In this document: piece by piece, positions 48,906 to 62,426 of the stretch | Layout of the letters: each line of letters begins with the position of its first letter | Numbering within the stretch: the stretch's first letter is position 1 | Assembly (NCBI RefSeq): GCF_024266585.1 | Contig: NZ_CP100647.1 | Location: forward strand, 2,957,001 to 3,021,000 | Reading direction: 5' to 3' | Origin: Xanthomonas sacchari | Lineage (GTDB): Bacteria > Pseudomonadota > Gammaproteobacteria > Xanthomonadales > Xanthomonadaceae | Length of the DNA: 64,000 bases | Program-made: the position numbers and the translations under genes | The notes under the pieces: model-generated | The model's database searches: none | The model's input: the letters and a program-made list of their open reading frames with translations, nothing else | Told to the model about the DNA's origin: nothing

Positions 48906-49041
48906 GGCACAGCTCGGGAAACCAATGCGCTTTGTAGCCCAATTCGCCGTGGCTGTCGCGCCTGCGCGCGCCGGCCGATGGCCTGCCGTCAGCCACGGCA
49001 CCGCGGGCGCGCGCAGGCGCCGCATCGGCGACGCGATGCGG

Positions 49042-50367
49042 CTAGCGCTGCTGCCACTCCTCACGCTCGCGCGGCGGCAGCAGCGCGCGGATCGGCGCGC
49101 CGTCGGCCGCCGCGGCCAGGCGCTCGGCCTCGGTGATCGGGATGTCCACCTGCAGCAGCCAGCCGTCCTCGTCGGCCTGCTCGCTGCGGATCACCTGCAA
49201 CTGATGCAACTGCGAGCGCAGGCGTCCGGCGTCCGGCGGCAGGCGCAGGCTGCCCTGCACGTGGCGCAGCCCCAGGCGCTGGCCGAGCACGTGCTGCAAC
49301 AGGTCCAGGCCGCGACCGTCGCGGGCGGAGATCCACACCCGTTCGCGCCGCGCCGCGTCCGGCACCCCGTCCTGCGCGTCGTGGCGCACTTCGGCGCCGT
49401 CGATGCGGTCGATCTTGTTGAATACCAGCAACTGCGGCAGTTCGCCGGCGCCGACCGCGTGCAGCACCTCGTCGACCTGGGCGATGCGCTCCTCGCGCAG
49501 CGGATCGGCGGCGTCGACCACGTGCAGCAGCAGGTCGGCCTCGCGCGCCTCGGACAGGGTCGAACGGAACGCCGCCACCAGCTCGTGCGGCAGGTTGCGC
49601 ACGAAGCCGACGGTATCGGCCAGCATGGCGTTGCCGCCAGGCAGGGCGATGCGCCGCACGGTCGGATCCAGGGTCGCGAACAGCTGGTCGGCGGCGTAGG
49701 CCTCGGCGCCGGTCAGCGCATTGAACAGGGTCGACTTGCCGGCGTTGGTGTAGCCCACCACCGCGATCCGCGGCAGTTCGCTGCGCACCCGCGCGCGGCG
49801 CATCTGGGTGTGCTGGACCTCGACCTTCTCCAGCCGCTTCTGCAACTGCTCCACCCGCTTCTGCAGCAGGCGGCGGTCGGTTTCCAGCTGGGTTTCGCCA
49901 GGACCGCGCAGGCCGATCGAACCGCCGCGCTGGCGCTCCAGGTGGGTCCAGCCGCGCACCAGCCGCGTGGCCATGTGCCGCAACTGGGCCAGTTCGACCT
50001 GCAGCTTGCCTTCGTGGCTGCGCGCGCGCTGGGCGAAGATGTCCAGGATCAGCCCGGTGCGGTCGATCACGCGCCGCTCCAGGTATTTCTCCAGGTTGCG
50101 TTCCTGGCCGGGGCTGAGCGCGTGGTTGACCAGGACCAGATCGGCGCCGCTGGCATCGGCGGCGGCCTTGACCTCCTCCAGCTTGCCGCTGCCGATCAGC
50201 GTCGCCGGACTCGGCTTGTCGATGCGCGCGGTCACGGTGGCGGCGATGCTGGCGCCGGCCGAGCGCGCCAGGTCGGCGAACTCCTCCAGCACATCGTCTT
50301 CCAACGGACCACCCGCGTAGGGCTGGATCAGCAGTGCGTGCTCGCCGCGGCGCGACCGATCAAACAC
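49042..50367 (-). CDS. hflX: ribosome-dissociating GTPase HflX
   Basis: 441 residues from a GTG (50365-50367). The N-terminal HflX domain (IDKPSPATLIGSGKLEEVK; LVNHALSPGQERNLEKYLERRVIDRTGLILDIFAQRA) is joined to a coiled-coil and a G domain with GYTNAGKSTLFNALTG (G1), DTVGFVRNLPHELV (G3) and VFNKIDRID (G4). It splits stalled or hibernating ribosomes under stress. It is directly downstream of hfq, in the conserved miaA-hfq-hflX order. Confidence 0.95.
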   Translation of the reverse strand: MFDRSRRGEHALLIQPYAGGPLEDDVLEEFADLARSAGASIAATVTARIDKPSPATLIGSGKLEEVKAAADASGADLVLVNHALSPGQERNLEKYLERRVIDRTGLILDIFAQRARSHEGKLQVELAQLRHMATRLVRGWTHLERQRGGSIGLRGPGETQLETDRRLLQKRVEQLQKRLEKVEVQHTQMRRARVRSELPRIAVVGYTNAGKSTLFNALTGAEAYAADQLFATLDPTVRRIALPGGNAMLADTVGFVRNLPHELVAAFRSTLSEAREADLLLHVVDAADPLREERIAQVDEVLHAVGAGELPQLLVFNKIDRIDGAEVRHDAQDGVPDAARRERVWISARDGRGLDLLQHVLGQRLGLRHVQGSLRLPPDAGRLRSQLHQLQVIRSEQADEDGWLLQVDIPITEAERLAAAADGAPIRALLPPREREEWQQR

Positions 50368-50393
50368 CCGCGGCTCCGCGCTTTACCACCGAA

Positions 50394-52644
<2,251 letters not shown>

Positions 52645-52858
52645 CGGCGGGTCTCCTGGTGGTGGCCGCGGCAGGCGGCGAAGCGGCTCGGCGAGCGCGG
52701 CGATGGCGCCGCCCTGGACGACGGCGCCGGGACCGACGCTGCAGCGATCCGCAGGACGCGCGCATCGACCGGCCTCGTGCCGACAGCGAAGCGGGCATTG
52801 TCGCCCACCCGTGGCGCGGCGACGAGCCTGGCACCGCCAGGGGCAGGCCGGCGCCGAT

Positions 52859-52886
52859 AAAAAAAGCCAGGGATCGCTCCCTGGCT
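52859..52886 (-). terminator. terminator of ftsH
   Basis: AGCCAGGGA / TCCCTGGCT arms with a TCGC loop. On the minus strand a run of seven T residues follows. The folP gene beyond it therefore probably needs its own promoter. Confidence 0.88.
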
Positions 52887-52913
52887 CTCTGTATCCGCGT
52901 GACCGCGCCGGGA

Positions 52914-54854
<1,941 letters not shown>

Positions 54855-54919
54855 TGGCTCCGGTGTCCCTTCAACTCTGTCTCGATGCGTGGCATTGCGG
54901 GTTCAGCCTTGCGTTCAGC

Positions 54920-55552
54920 TTACTTGATCTGGGTGCGCTTGCCCTGTCCGAGGGCGTAGACCTCCGGCGAGCGCTTGCGCGACGCGGCCGGCTTGCGAAT
55001 GGTCACCTTCTCATAGCGGCGGCGCATGTCGCGGATGTAGTCGTCGAACCCCACGCCCTGGAACAGCTTGATCAGGAACGCGCCATTCGGCTTCAGGTGG
55101 CTGTCGGCGAACGCCATCGCCAGTTCCGCCAGATGCATCATCCGCGGCTGGTCGACCGCATCCATTCCGCTCTTATTGGGGGCCATATCCGACAGCACAA
55201 GGTCCACCGGGGTGTCGCCCAGCATGGCCTCGAACTGCGATAGCACCGCGTCCTCCCTGAAGTCACCGTGAAGGAACTCGACGCCGGCCAGCGGCGGCAT
55301 CTCCAGGATGTCCAGGGCCAGCACCCGGCCGCGGTCGCCCATCGACTTGCGCACCTGCTGCGACCAGCCGCCCGGCGCGGCGCCGAGGTCGACCACGACC
55401 ATGTCCGGCTTGAGCAGCCGGTCGCGCTGCAGCAGCTCCTCCAGCTTGTAGGCCGCGCGCGAGCGCATGCCTTCGGCCTGGGCCTTCTTCACGAAGGGAT
55501 CGGCGAAATGTTCACGGAGCCAGCGTTGGCTGCTTTTGCTGCGGGTGGCCAT
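54920..55552 (-). CDS. rlmE: 23S rRNA (uridine-2'-O)-methyltransferase RlmE
   Basis: 210-residue FtsJ/RrmJ methyltransferase for U2552. SAM motif VVVDLGAAPGGWSQQV, LALDILEMPPLAGVEFLHGDF, LSDMAPNKSG and AFLIKLFQGVGFD carry the K-D-K-E catalytic residues. Start MATRSKSSQRWL is at 55550-55552. It is divergent from yhbY, 66 nt apart, and 65 nt upstream of ftsH. Confidence 0.97.
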   Translation of the reverse strand: MATRSKSSQRWLREHFADPFVKKAQAEGMRSRAAYKLEELLQRDRLLKPDMVVVDLGAAPGGWSQQVRKSMGDRGRVLALDILEMPPLAGVEFLHGDFREDAVLSQFEAMLGDTPVDLVLSDMAPNKSGMDAVDQPRMMHLAELAMAFADSHLKPNGAFLIKLFQGVGFDDYIRDMRRRYEKVTIRKPAASRKRSPEVYALGQGKRTQIK

Positions 55553-55618
55553 GGACGCACGGTCGGGAGGGGCGGCCATGATACCCTGATCGCCCTTGCC
55601 AACCCTGCTCCCGCCTGC

Positions 55619-55924
55619 ATGTCGATCAGCCTGACCTCGGCCCAGAACCGCTTCCTGCGCGGCCTGGCCCACGACCTCAAACCCCTGTTGCAGATCGGCA
55701 GCAAGGGCGTCACCCCGGCCTTCCTGGCCGAACTGGACGAGGTGCTGGAGCGCCACGAGCTGGTCAAGGTGAAGGTCGGCGGCGACGACCGCGAGGCCCG
55801 CGACGCCGCCATCGGCAGCCTAGTGGAACAGTCGCACAGCGTGCTGGTGCAGCGGATCGGCCATACCGCGATCCTGTATCGCCCGGCCAAGGAAGACCGG
55901 CAGATCGTGCTGCCGCGCGCCTGA
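55619..55924 (+). CDS. yhbY: ribosome assembly RNA-binding protein YhbY
   Basis: 101-residue CRM-domain protein: AQNRFLRGLAHDLKPLLQIGSKGVTPAFLAELDEVLERHELVKVKV has the GSKG-like IGSKGVT loop that contacts rRNA. It joins pre-50S particles. Start ATG 55619-55621. Confidence 0.95.
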   Translation: MSISLTSAQNRFLRGLAHDLKPLLQIGSKGVTPAFLAELDEVLERHELVKVKVGGDDREARDAAIGSLVEQSHSVLVQRIGHTAILYRPAKEDRQIVLPRA

Positions 55925-55943
55925 GCGCGCCTCCGGTGACCCC

Positions 55944-56318
55944 ATGCAACTGACCCAGGACCTGCCCGACTACGCCTACGCCCTGCGCATGGCCGACGGC
56001 CGCCAGGCCAAGGTGAACGACCGCGTGCTGACCCGCAGCTTCATCCTCGCGCCGGACACCCTGGTCGAGGACTGGCAGGCGCCGCTGGTCGGCGAACTGC
56101 AGCCGCTGCATCTGCAGCCGCTGCTGGAACTCAACCCGGCGCTGGTGATCCTCGGCACCGGCGAACGCCAGGTGTTTCCCGCGGCGGCGGTGATGGCGCT
56201 GTTCCTGACCCGCGGCATCGGCATCGAGGTGATGAACAATGCCGCCGCCGCGCGCACCTACAACGTGCTGGCCGCCGAAGGCCGGCGTGTGGCGGTCGGG
56301 TTCCTGCTCGAAGACTGA
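55944..56318 (+). CDS. Mth938-like domain protein (DUF498)
   Basis: 124 residues of the Mth938/NDUFAF3 fold: NDRVLTRSFILAPDTLVEDW, ELNPALVILGTGERQVFP and VMNNAAAARTYNVLAAEGRRVAVGFLLE. Its eukaryotic relative helps assemble complex I. The bacterial role is undefined. It is 19 nt after yhbY and likely co-transcribed. Confidence 0.92.
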   Translation: MQLTQDLPDYAYALRMADGRQAKVNDRVLTRSFILAPDTLVEDWQAPLVGELQPLHLQPLLELNPALVILGTGERQVFPAAAVMALFLTRGIGIEVMNNAAAARTYNVLAAEGRRVAVGFLLED

Positions 56319-56688
56319 GTCCGGCGTCGCCGCCGGGCGCCGCGACCGCCCTGGCTGTTGGCCACAGCGGCCTCAACCGCCGCCTATTCATGCGGCGGGC
56401 ACAATGCGATCACGGCGCAGAAGCGGCCTGAATTTTTTGGCCTTCCGCAGATTGCTGCGCGAGGTCTGCCGCGCGAGTCGAGCGCCGCGCGTCGGGGCTG
56501 AAGCCTCTCCCACAGAGGAGTGCGTGCCCGGTGGCGCCCCGTGTGAGATCGACTCTCTCTAGCCTGCCGGCCGTCAGCGGCGAGGCAGTTCAACGGACCG
56601 TCGAACGCGCGCGTGCGATCACGCTCGCATGACCGTCCTCCTCCTCTTGCGAAGGCAAAGGCGGACGGCCGATACGCTGCTGCGGCCG
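56319..56688. other. convergent intergenic between DUF498 and nlpD genes
   Basis: 370 nt with no gene. It holds a repeat copy at 56490-56518. No rpoS follows nlpD. Confidence 0.65.
56490..56518 (+). repeat. GTCGGGGCTGAAGCC repeat, copy 2
   Basis: GTCGGGGCTGAAGCCTCTCC and CACAGAGG repeat the unit at 46571-46600. The compensating changes CCCC to TCTC and GGGG to AGAGG keep the lower stem partly paired. Confidence 0.7.
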
Positions 56689-57492
56689 TTACTTCGGCGG
56701 CAGGTACAGCAATGGGTCGACTGGCTTGCCGTTGTAGCGGATCTCGAAGTGCAGCATGTCGCGGGCCGCGCCGCTGTGGCCCATCTCGGCGATCTGCTGG
56801 CCAGCCTTGACGTTCTGGCCCTCGTTGACCAGACGCTTGCGGTTGTGGCCGTAGGCCGACAGCCACTGTTCGTTGTGCTTGACGATGATCAGTTCGCCGT
56901 AACCGACCAGGCCGGCGCCGGAATAGACCACCACGCCATCGGCGGCGGCGCGCACCGCTTCGCCGTTGTTGCCGGCGATGTCCACGCCCTGCTTGGTGGT
57001 TTCGCCGCTGACGAAGCGGCTGACCACCACGCCATCGGCCGGCCAACGCCAGGAGAAGCCGCTGCTGACCGGTGCCGGCGCGGCGGCCGCCGGCGGCCGT
57101 GCCGCCGCGCCGCTGCCGGCGGCCGGCGGTACCACCGCGGTGGCGGTGCCGGGACGTGCGGCGCCCCTGCCGCCGCCGGGCGGGTACAGCCGCAGCGACT
57201 GCCCGGGATAGATCGTGTACGGCGGCTGCAGGCCGTTCCAGCCCGCCAGGTCCTGCGGGGTGATGTTGTTGGCGCGGGCGATCGCGTACAGCGTGTCGCC
57301 GCGGCGCACGGTGGCGCTGACCCCGGGCTTGGGCACGGAGACCCGCGGTGCCGAGGCCGCCGCGCTGCCGCGCACGGGCGCGCCGCCAGGCGTGCGAACC
57401 ACCGTGGCGCTGCTGCAGGCGCCGAGCGCCACCGCCACCAGCACACCCAGGCCGCCACGCAGGCCGTTCCGCACCACCCGATCGACGCTCAT
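56689..57492 (-). CDS. nlpD: NlpD-like LysM/M23 lipoprotein (amidase activator)
   Basis: 267 residues. Lipobox ALGAC (Cys26), LysM domain (about 59-103, TVRRGDTLYAIARANNITPQDLAGWNGL..IYPGQSLRL), a Pro/Ala linker, and a C-terminal LytM domain (about 160-267). Catalytic residues of active M23 enzymes are missing: QGVD replaces HxxD-type histidine and MLHFE replaces HLHFE. So it should activate an amidase at the septum, as in E. coli, rather than cut itself. Its ATG overlaps the yqaA stop. Confidence 0.92.
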   Translation of the reverse strand: MSVDRVVRNGLRGGLGVLVAVALGACSSATVVRTPGGAPVRGSAAASAPRVSVPKPGVSATVRRGDTLYAIARANNITPQDLAGWNGLQPPYTIYPGQSLRLYPPGGGRGAARPGTATAVVPPAAGSGAAARPPAAAAPAPVSSGFSWRWPADGVVVSRFVSGETTKQGVDIAGNNGEAVRAAADGVVVYSGAGLVGYGELIIVKHNEQWLSAYGHNRKRLVNEGQNVKAGQQIAEMGHSGAARDMLHFEIRYNGKPVDPLLYLPPK

Positions 57493-58103
57493 CCGACCTT
57501 CGCTCTCCATATGACCCACACCACCAGCAGCGCCAGGATCGCCGAGGCGACCCAGCCGAGCGGCTCGATCCAGCGGCGCAACGCCGCTTCGGCGCGCGGC
57601 CCGCCGAGGCGGATCGCTCCGGCCACCAGGTACACGCGCTTGCCGCGCCCGACCAGCATGCTCGCCAGGAACGGTAGCAGCGGCACTCCAACGATGCCTG
57701 AGGCCCAGGTGAATATCTTCAGCGGGATCGGCGTGAAGCCGGCCAGCACCAGCAACCAGAACGCACGCCACGGCGACTCGGCGATGACCTCGCGCAGATA
57801 GTTGACCTGCGCGTCGATCTTCTGCGTCCAGCCCAGCCATTCGATCAGCGGCTGCACCGCGGCGAAGGCGAAATGGCCGAGCAGGTAACCGATCACGGCG
57901 CCGCTGATCGAGCCGAGCAGGCTCAGCGTGGCGAACCACAGCGCGCGCCGCGGCTGCGCCAGCGACATCGGCGCCAGCATCACTTCCGGCGGCACCGGGA
58001 ACACGATGGCCTCGGCGAAACTGAGGCCGGTCAGCAAGGCGGGCGCGCGGCGATGCCGCGACCAGGCGATGGCACGTTCGTACAACGGCCCAAAAATCTT
58101 CAT
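57489..58103 (-). CDS. YqaA-family membrane protein (DedA-like)
   Basis: 204 residues with SNARE-associated/DedA features: SFAEAIVFPVPPEVMLAPMSLAQP, GAVIGYLLGHFAF and LVLAGFTPIPLKIFTWASGIVGVPLLPFLASMLVGRGKR. Four to five hydrophobic segments. It sits between pcm and nlpD, with 4-nt overlap to nlpD, in the arrangement usual for Xanthomonas and Pseudomonas relatives. The transport function is not established. Confidence 0.9.
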   Translation of the reverse strand: MKIFGPLYERAIAWSRHRRAPALLTGLSFAEAIVFPVPPEVMLAPMSLAQPRRALWFATLSLLGSISGAVIGYLLGHFAFAAVQPLIEWLGWTQKIDAQVNYLREVIAESPWRAFWLLVLAGFTPIPLKIFTWASGIVGVPLLPFLASMLVGRGKRVYLVAGAIRLGGPRAEAALRRWIEPLGWVASAILALLVVWVIWRAKVG

Positions 58104-58122
58104 CCAGTGCGGCTCCGGGAGG

Positions 58123-58800
58123 TCAATCCAGCATGCCCGACAGCAACGGGACGAAGGTCACCGGCGCCAGGACGTCTTGTTCGATCTGGCCGTCGGCAGC
58201 ACGGCGCAGGCGGATCAGCGATTGCGCGGACGGGCCGCCGACCGGGGCCACCAGGCAGCCGCCGGGGGCCAGCTGCTCGACCAGGGCATCGACCAGCGCC
58301 GGCGCCGCGGCGGTGACCACGATGGCATCGAAGGGGCCGTGCTCGGGCCAGCCGATGCGGCCGTCGTCGTGCTTGCTGCGCACGTTCATGCCGAGCTGGC
58401 GGAAGCGCTTGCGCGCCTGCCGCAGCAGGTCGCCGATGCGCTCGACGGTGTGCACTTCCAGACCCAGCGCGGCCAGGATCGCCGCCTGGTAGCCGGAGCC
58501 GGTGCCGACTTCCAGCACCTTCTTCGGCGCCGCCTCCAGCACCGTCTCGGTCATGCGCGCCACCACCCAGGGCTGGGAGATGGTCTGGCCGTGGCCGATC
58601 GGCAGCGCCGTGTCCTCGTAGGCGCGCGAGGCCAGCGCCTCGTCGATGAACAGATGCCGCGGCACGGTACGCACCGCGTTGAGCACGCTCTCGTCGCGGA
58701 TGCCGGCCTCGCGCAGGCGCTCGACCAGGCGGTCGCGCACGCGCTGGGAGGTCATGCCGATGCCGATCGCTTCCGGCTGCAGACGCAACCGCGGGGTCAT
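58123..58800 (-). CDS. pcm: protein-L-isoaspartate O-methyltransferase
   Basis: 225 residues. Signature motif [19 protein letters not shown], the active-site loop [19 protein letters not shown], and [20 protein letters not shown]. Repairs isoaspartyl damage with SAM. Overlaps surE by 4 nt (ATGA). Confidence 0.96.
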   Translation of the reverse strand: MTPRLRLQPEAIGIGMTSQRVRDRLVERLREAGIRDESVLNAVRTVPRHLFIDEALASRAYEDTALPIGHGQTISQPWVVARMTETVLEAAPKKVLEVGTGSGYQAAILAALGLEVHTVERIGDLLRQARKRFRQLGMNVRSKHDDGRIGWPEHGPFDAIVVTAAAPALVDALVEQLAPGGCLVAPVGGPSAQSLIRLRRAADGQIEQDVLAPVTFVPLLSGMLD

Positions 58801-59576
58801 GCCGGGCGGCCCAGCGCTTCGGTCAGGCCGCCGACCCAGCTGGCGACCTTTTCCAACGCCTGGTAGCGGGTCAGATCGACCTGGATCGGGGTGATCGAGA
58901 TGAAGCCGGTGCGCACCGCATGGAAGTCGGTGCCGGGACCGGCGTCCTGCTCGCGCCCGGCCGGGCCGATCCAGTACACGGTGGCGCCGCGCGGGTCGGT
59001 CTGCGGCAGGCACGGTTCGGAACGGTGGCGGTTGCCGAGCCGGGTGACCTCGAAGCCCTTGATCTCCTGCCACGGCAGGTCGGGCACGTTGACGTTGAGG
59101 ATGGTGTCGGCGGGCAGCGGATCGGCCTTGAGCCGTGCCACGATCTCCACCGCCGCGCGCGCGGCGGTCTGGAAATGCCTGGGGTCGTGGTTGTGCGAGA
59201 CCAGCGACACGGCCACTGCGGGCAGGCCGAGGAAGCGGCCTTCCATCGCCGCCGAGACGGTGCCGGAATAGATCACGTCGTCGCCGAGATTGGCGGAATT
59301 GTTGATGCCGGAGACCACGATGTCCGGATCGAACTCCAGCATGCCGGTGAGCGCCAGGTGCACGCAGTCGGTCGGGGTGCCGGCGACGCTGCAGGTGTGC
59401 TGATCGATGCGCTTGAGCCGGATCGGCAGATCCAGGGTCAGCGAATTGCTGGCGCCGGACCGGTCGCGGTCGGGTGCGACCACCGTCACTTCGTGGCCGG
59501 CGCCGCGCAACTGCTCGGCCAGCATGCGGATGCCGGGGGCGTCGACGCCGTCGTCGTTGCTCACTAATACGCGCAT
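58797..59576 (-). CDS. surE: 5'/3'-nucleotidase SurE
   Basis: 259 residues. [16 protein letters not shown] holds the Asp-Asp metal site, followed by [44 protein letters not shown] survival-protein phosphatase, first gene of surE-pcm-yqaA-nlpD. Confidence 0.96.
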   Translation of the reverse strand: MRVLVSNDDGVDAPGIRMLAEQLRGAGHEVTVVAPDRDRSGASNSLTLDLPIRLKRIDQHTCSVAGTPTDCVHLALTGMLEFDPDIVVSGINNSANLGDDVIYSGTVSAAMEGRFLGLPAVAVSLVSHNHDPRHFQTAARAAVEIVARLKADPLPADTILNVNVPDLPWQEIKGFEVTRLGNRHRSEPCLPQTDPRGATVYWIGPAGREQDAGPGTDFHAVRTGFISITPIQVDLTRYQALEKVASWVGGLTEALGRPA

Positions 59577-59793
59577 GGTGCTCCTCGAAAACCGGTGCAT
59601 GATACCGGATGCGCCCTACCAGGTCGCTGACAGCGCGCCGGCGATCGCGGCGACCACCGTCGCACCGCGCGCCAGATGCGCTGCGCGCCCGAGGAATACA
59701 GCGCGACCGTTCCGCGCCGGCGACGCCGTGCCCCGGCACTGCCGGCGACGCCACGGTCACCTCAAACCGCGCAGCACGCTCTAAGCTGTGCGC

Positions 59794-60327
59794 ATGGCGC
59801 ATTCCGACGACGAAGACCCCGCCGCGCTGTTCCGCGCGGCGATCGGCAAGGTGGCCCCGCTCAACGCGACGCCGCCGGCCAACCCCAAACCGCGCCCCAA
59901 GCCGCGTGCGCGCATGGCCGAGCGCGACGAGGCCGAGGCGCAGGGCGAGTTCCAGCAATTGCTGCGCGAGCGCGCGCCGCTGGAAGCCGGCGATGTGGCC
60001 AGCTACCGCCGCGAGCATCTGCCGGCGCGGCTGTTCCAGCGCCTGCGCAAGGGCCAGTTCTCGGCCCAGGACGAACTGGACCTGCACGGCGCCACCGCCG
60101 CCCAGGCCGAGGCGCTGCTGCGCCAGTTCCTGGCCGAGGCGCATGCGCACGAGTTCGGCTGCGTGCGCATCGTGCACGGCAAGGGCCTGCAATCGGGCGG
60201 CGTGCCGCTGCTGAAGAACCTGGTGGACCGCGTACTGCGCCAGCGCAACGATGTGCTGGCGTTCCATTCGGCGCCGTCCGCGCAGGGCGGCACCGGCGCG
60301 ATGCTGGTGCTGCTGGCGCGACGCTGA
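59794..60327 (+). CDS. Smr domain protein
   Basis: 177 residues. A charged N-terminal region precedes a C-terminal Smr domain (about 92-177): [21 protein letters not shown], then [14 protein letters not shown], with the DLHG and HGKG motifs of Smr nucleases. E. coli SmrA/SmrB-type proteins cut DNA or collided-ribosome mRNA. The lack of an extended N-terminal helix suggests the SmrA-like class. ATG 59794 is chosen over a GTG two codons upstream. Confidence 0.9.
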   Translation: MAHSDDEDPAALFRAAIGKVAPLNATPPANPKPRPKPRARMAERDEAEAQGEFQQLLRERAPLEAGDVASYRREHLPARLFQRLRKGQFSAQDELDLHGATAAQAEALLRQFLAEAHAHEFGCVRIVHGKGLQSGGVPLLKNLVDRVLRQRNDVLAFHSAPSAQGGTGAMLVLLARR

Positions 60328-60749
60328 GCGGCACTGCGCGCGACGCCGGTCACGCTCGGGCCGGGCGTGGCGCCTGTGCTCCGGTCCGGGTGCGCCATCG
60401 CTGGCTGCGCATGCCGTCAGTGCTGTGCTCATCGGCTCGCGCGGGACGGATGTAGGAGCGGCTTCAGCCGCGACGGGGCGTTACCGGGTAGGCCGGTCGC
60501 GGCTGAAGCCGCTCCTACAGGACATTTCGTCTCCTCGTGAGTTGGAGGTGCCCTGAAGCCGTCCCTGTCGGTCGCCGCAAAAGCGGCAGCCGAGACGCCT
60601 TCGTCCCCGGCGCGGCAGCCTCCAGCTCGACCACATCCCACCCGACCGGACCACCGTCGCGCGCCCCGTGCTGGAAATGCACGATCGCATTTCAATTTTC
60701 GCCCGCTGAAACGTCTTGTCAGAGAGTACCGCCCCTCTGCGAGCCGAAA
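60328..60749. other. intergenic with a REP pair
   Basis: About 420 nt without a gene. The inverted REP doublet 60451-60519 is the main feature. The VirK-like gene's promoter must lie within the last 230 nt. Confidence 0.6.
60451..60519. repeat. REP doublet in inverted orientation (REPIN-like)
   Basis: TGTAGGAGCGGCTTCAGCCG continues to CGAC at 60474. Its reverse complement starts at 60496 and ends in CTCCTACA at 60519. Two perfect 24-nt arms are separated by 21 nt, the standard REPIN form able to fold as one long hairpin. Confidence 0.88.
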
Positions 60750-61829
60750 GTGACCGACGCAACCACCGAATTCCTTCTGCAACCCACTGATATCGTGGAT
60801 GTTTCCGCGAGCGCCGCGAACTTCGAGGCAGCGCCGGCGCACACCGCCCGGCCACGGCGGCCGCTACCGGCGCCGTCGCGGGTCGCCGGCTCCACGACGC
60901 CCACGCAGTGGCCGGCACTGTTCCTGGCTTCGTTCAAGGGGCGCACGGACTGGCACGGCAATCGCTGGCAGCGCGTGATCAAGGCGGGCAAGTACCTGGT
61001 GCGCGCGCTGTCCGTGCCGGCCGCGCACCGCCGCTTTCTGGAAGAACTGCAGCGCGAGCCGCGCATGCACGGTTATGCGGCGCGCGATCCGCGCCTGCTC
61101 GAGCGCCACCTGCACCGCTTCGTCAACACCCGCTGGAACCGTTCGGCGCGCCTGCGCCATCTGCGGCAGCACTACCGGCTCCTGCTCGATCGCCTGCCGC
61201 ACGCCCTGTTCGACGCGATCTACCGGCAAGGCCAGGCGGACCTGGGGACGCTGCCGCTGCACGACGGCAGCGCACTGACGCTGTCGCTGCTGCCGCCGGC
61301 GCCGATGAGCTGCGAGGGCGAGCTCTGGTTGCAACTCAGCGACGCGGCGGGACGCCAGCTGTATCGCCTGGTGCTGACCGTGACCGGCGACGCCGCCCAT
61401 CCGACGGTGCTGATCGGTTGCCTGCAGGGGCCCAACGGCGCCGACGCCCGGGACGTGGTGCGCGCGCTGACCAAGCAGATGCACGGGCTGCGGCCCAAGC
61501 AACTGATGCTGTCCCTGGCCTGCACCTTCGCCGAGCGCATCGGCGCGCAGGCGATCCGCGCCGTCTGCAATTCTGCGCATCCGCTGCAGCGCAAGCGAGA
61601 CGTGTTCCTGGCCGACTACGACGCGTTCTGGATCGAGCAAGGCGGTACGCCCATCGCCGACGGCTGGTTCGCGTTGCCGCTGACCCCGGCGCGCAAGACC
61701 GTGGCCGATGTGCCCAGCCAGCATCGCGCGGCGTTTCGCCGCCGCGAGGCATTGCGGGCGCACGCCGAGGGCTTGCTGGCCGCCGCGCTGCCGGCGGCCT
61801 GCGTCGCCGCGCCGCGTGGCGACCAGTGA
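60750..61829 (+). CDS. VirK/YbjX-family protein (DUF535)
   Basis: 359 residues from GTG 60750. DUF535 features: FKGRTDWHGNRWQRVIKAGKYLVRALSVPAAHRRFLEEL, a central RHLRQHYRLLLDRLP, LIGCLQGPNGADARDVVRALTKQMHGLRPKQLMLSLACTFAERIGA and KRDVFLADYDAFWIEQGG. VirK-family proteins influence virulence-factor expression or antimicrobial-peptide resistance in enterobacteria. The biochemical role is unknown. The N-terminal about 60 residues are poorly conserved. It is followed by the sigma factor after 48 nt. Confidence 0.88.
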   Translation: MTDATTEFLLQPTDIVDVSASAANFEAAPAHTARPRRPLPAPSRVAGSTTPTQWPALFLASFKGRTDWHGNRWQRVIKAGKYLVRALSVPAAHRRFLEELQREPRMHGYAARDPRLLERHLHRFVNTRWNRSARLRHLRQHYRLLLDRLPHALFDAIYRQGQADLGTLPLHDGSALTLSLLPPAPMSCEGELWLQLSDAAGRQLYRLVLTVTGDAAHPTVLIGCLQGPNGADARDVVRALTKQMHGLRPKQLMLSLACTFAERIGAQAIRAVCNSAHPLQRKRDVFLADYDAFWIEQGGTPIADGWFALPLTPARKTVADVPSQHRAAFRRREALRAHAEGLLAAALPAACVAAPRGDQ

Positions 61830-61877
61830 GCCTGGCTATACTGCCGCGGCCGCTTCCCTCCAGGAGCATCAGCATTC

Positions 61878-62426
61878 GTGAGCCGGGCCGAGCACACCGA
61901 GGGCGCGCCGTCGCCGGAACAGGCGCATGCGCAGCACGTCGCCGCGTTGTTCAAGGAACATCACCATGCCCTGCTCGCCTTCCTGCACTGCAAGCTCGGC
62001 TCGATGGCGGACGCGCAGGACGTGGCACAGGAGGCATACATGCGCATCGTGACCCTTGAGCGTCAAGACGCGCTGGCGTCGCCGCGGGCCTACCTGTTCC
62101 ATGTGGCCTCGAACCTGGCGGTGGACCGGCTGCGCATGCGCAAGGTCCGCGAAAGCGCGGCGGTGGACCTGCCGGAGCAGGACCTGCCGCTGTCGCCGAT
62201 TCCGGAGCGGCACGCCACGGCCAGCGAACAACTGCGCCAGCTGACCCGGGCACTGAAGGAACTTCCCGCCAAGACCAGCCGCGCCTTCGTGCTGCACGTG
62301 ATCGAAGGCAAGGACTTCGGCATGATCGCCAAGGCGATGAACGTGAGCGAACGGATGGTCCGCTACCATGTGGCCAACGCGCTCGCGCATTGCCGCAAAC
62401 GCTTCGACGAAGCGGAGATCCCGTAG
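61878..62426 (+). CDS. ECF sigma factor, FecI-like
   Basis: 182 residues from GTG 61878, with AGGAG 11 nt upstream. Region 2 (FKEHHHALLAFLHCKLGSMADAQDVAQEAYMRIV..DALASPRAYLFHVASNLAVDRLRMRK) and region 4 (LTRALKELPAKTSRAFVLHVIEGKDFGMIAKAMNVSERMVRYHVANAL) are complete. It directs RNA polymerase to the target receptor gene once its FecR partner is engaged. Overlaps the fecR start by one base. Confidence 0.93.
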   Translation: MSRAEHTEGAPSPEQAHAQHVAALFKEHHHALLAFLHCKLGSMADAQDVAQEAYMRIVTLERQDALASPRAYLFHVASNLAVDRLRMRKVRESAAVDLPEQDLPLSPIPERHATASEQLRQLTRALKELPAKTSRAFVLHVIEGKDFGMIAKAMNVSERMVRYHVANALAHCRKRFDEAEIP

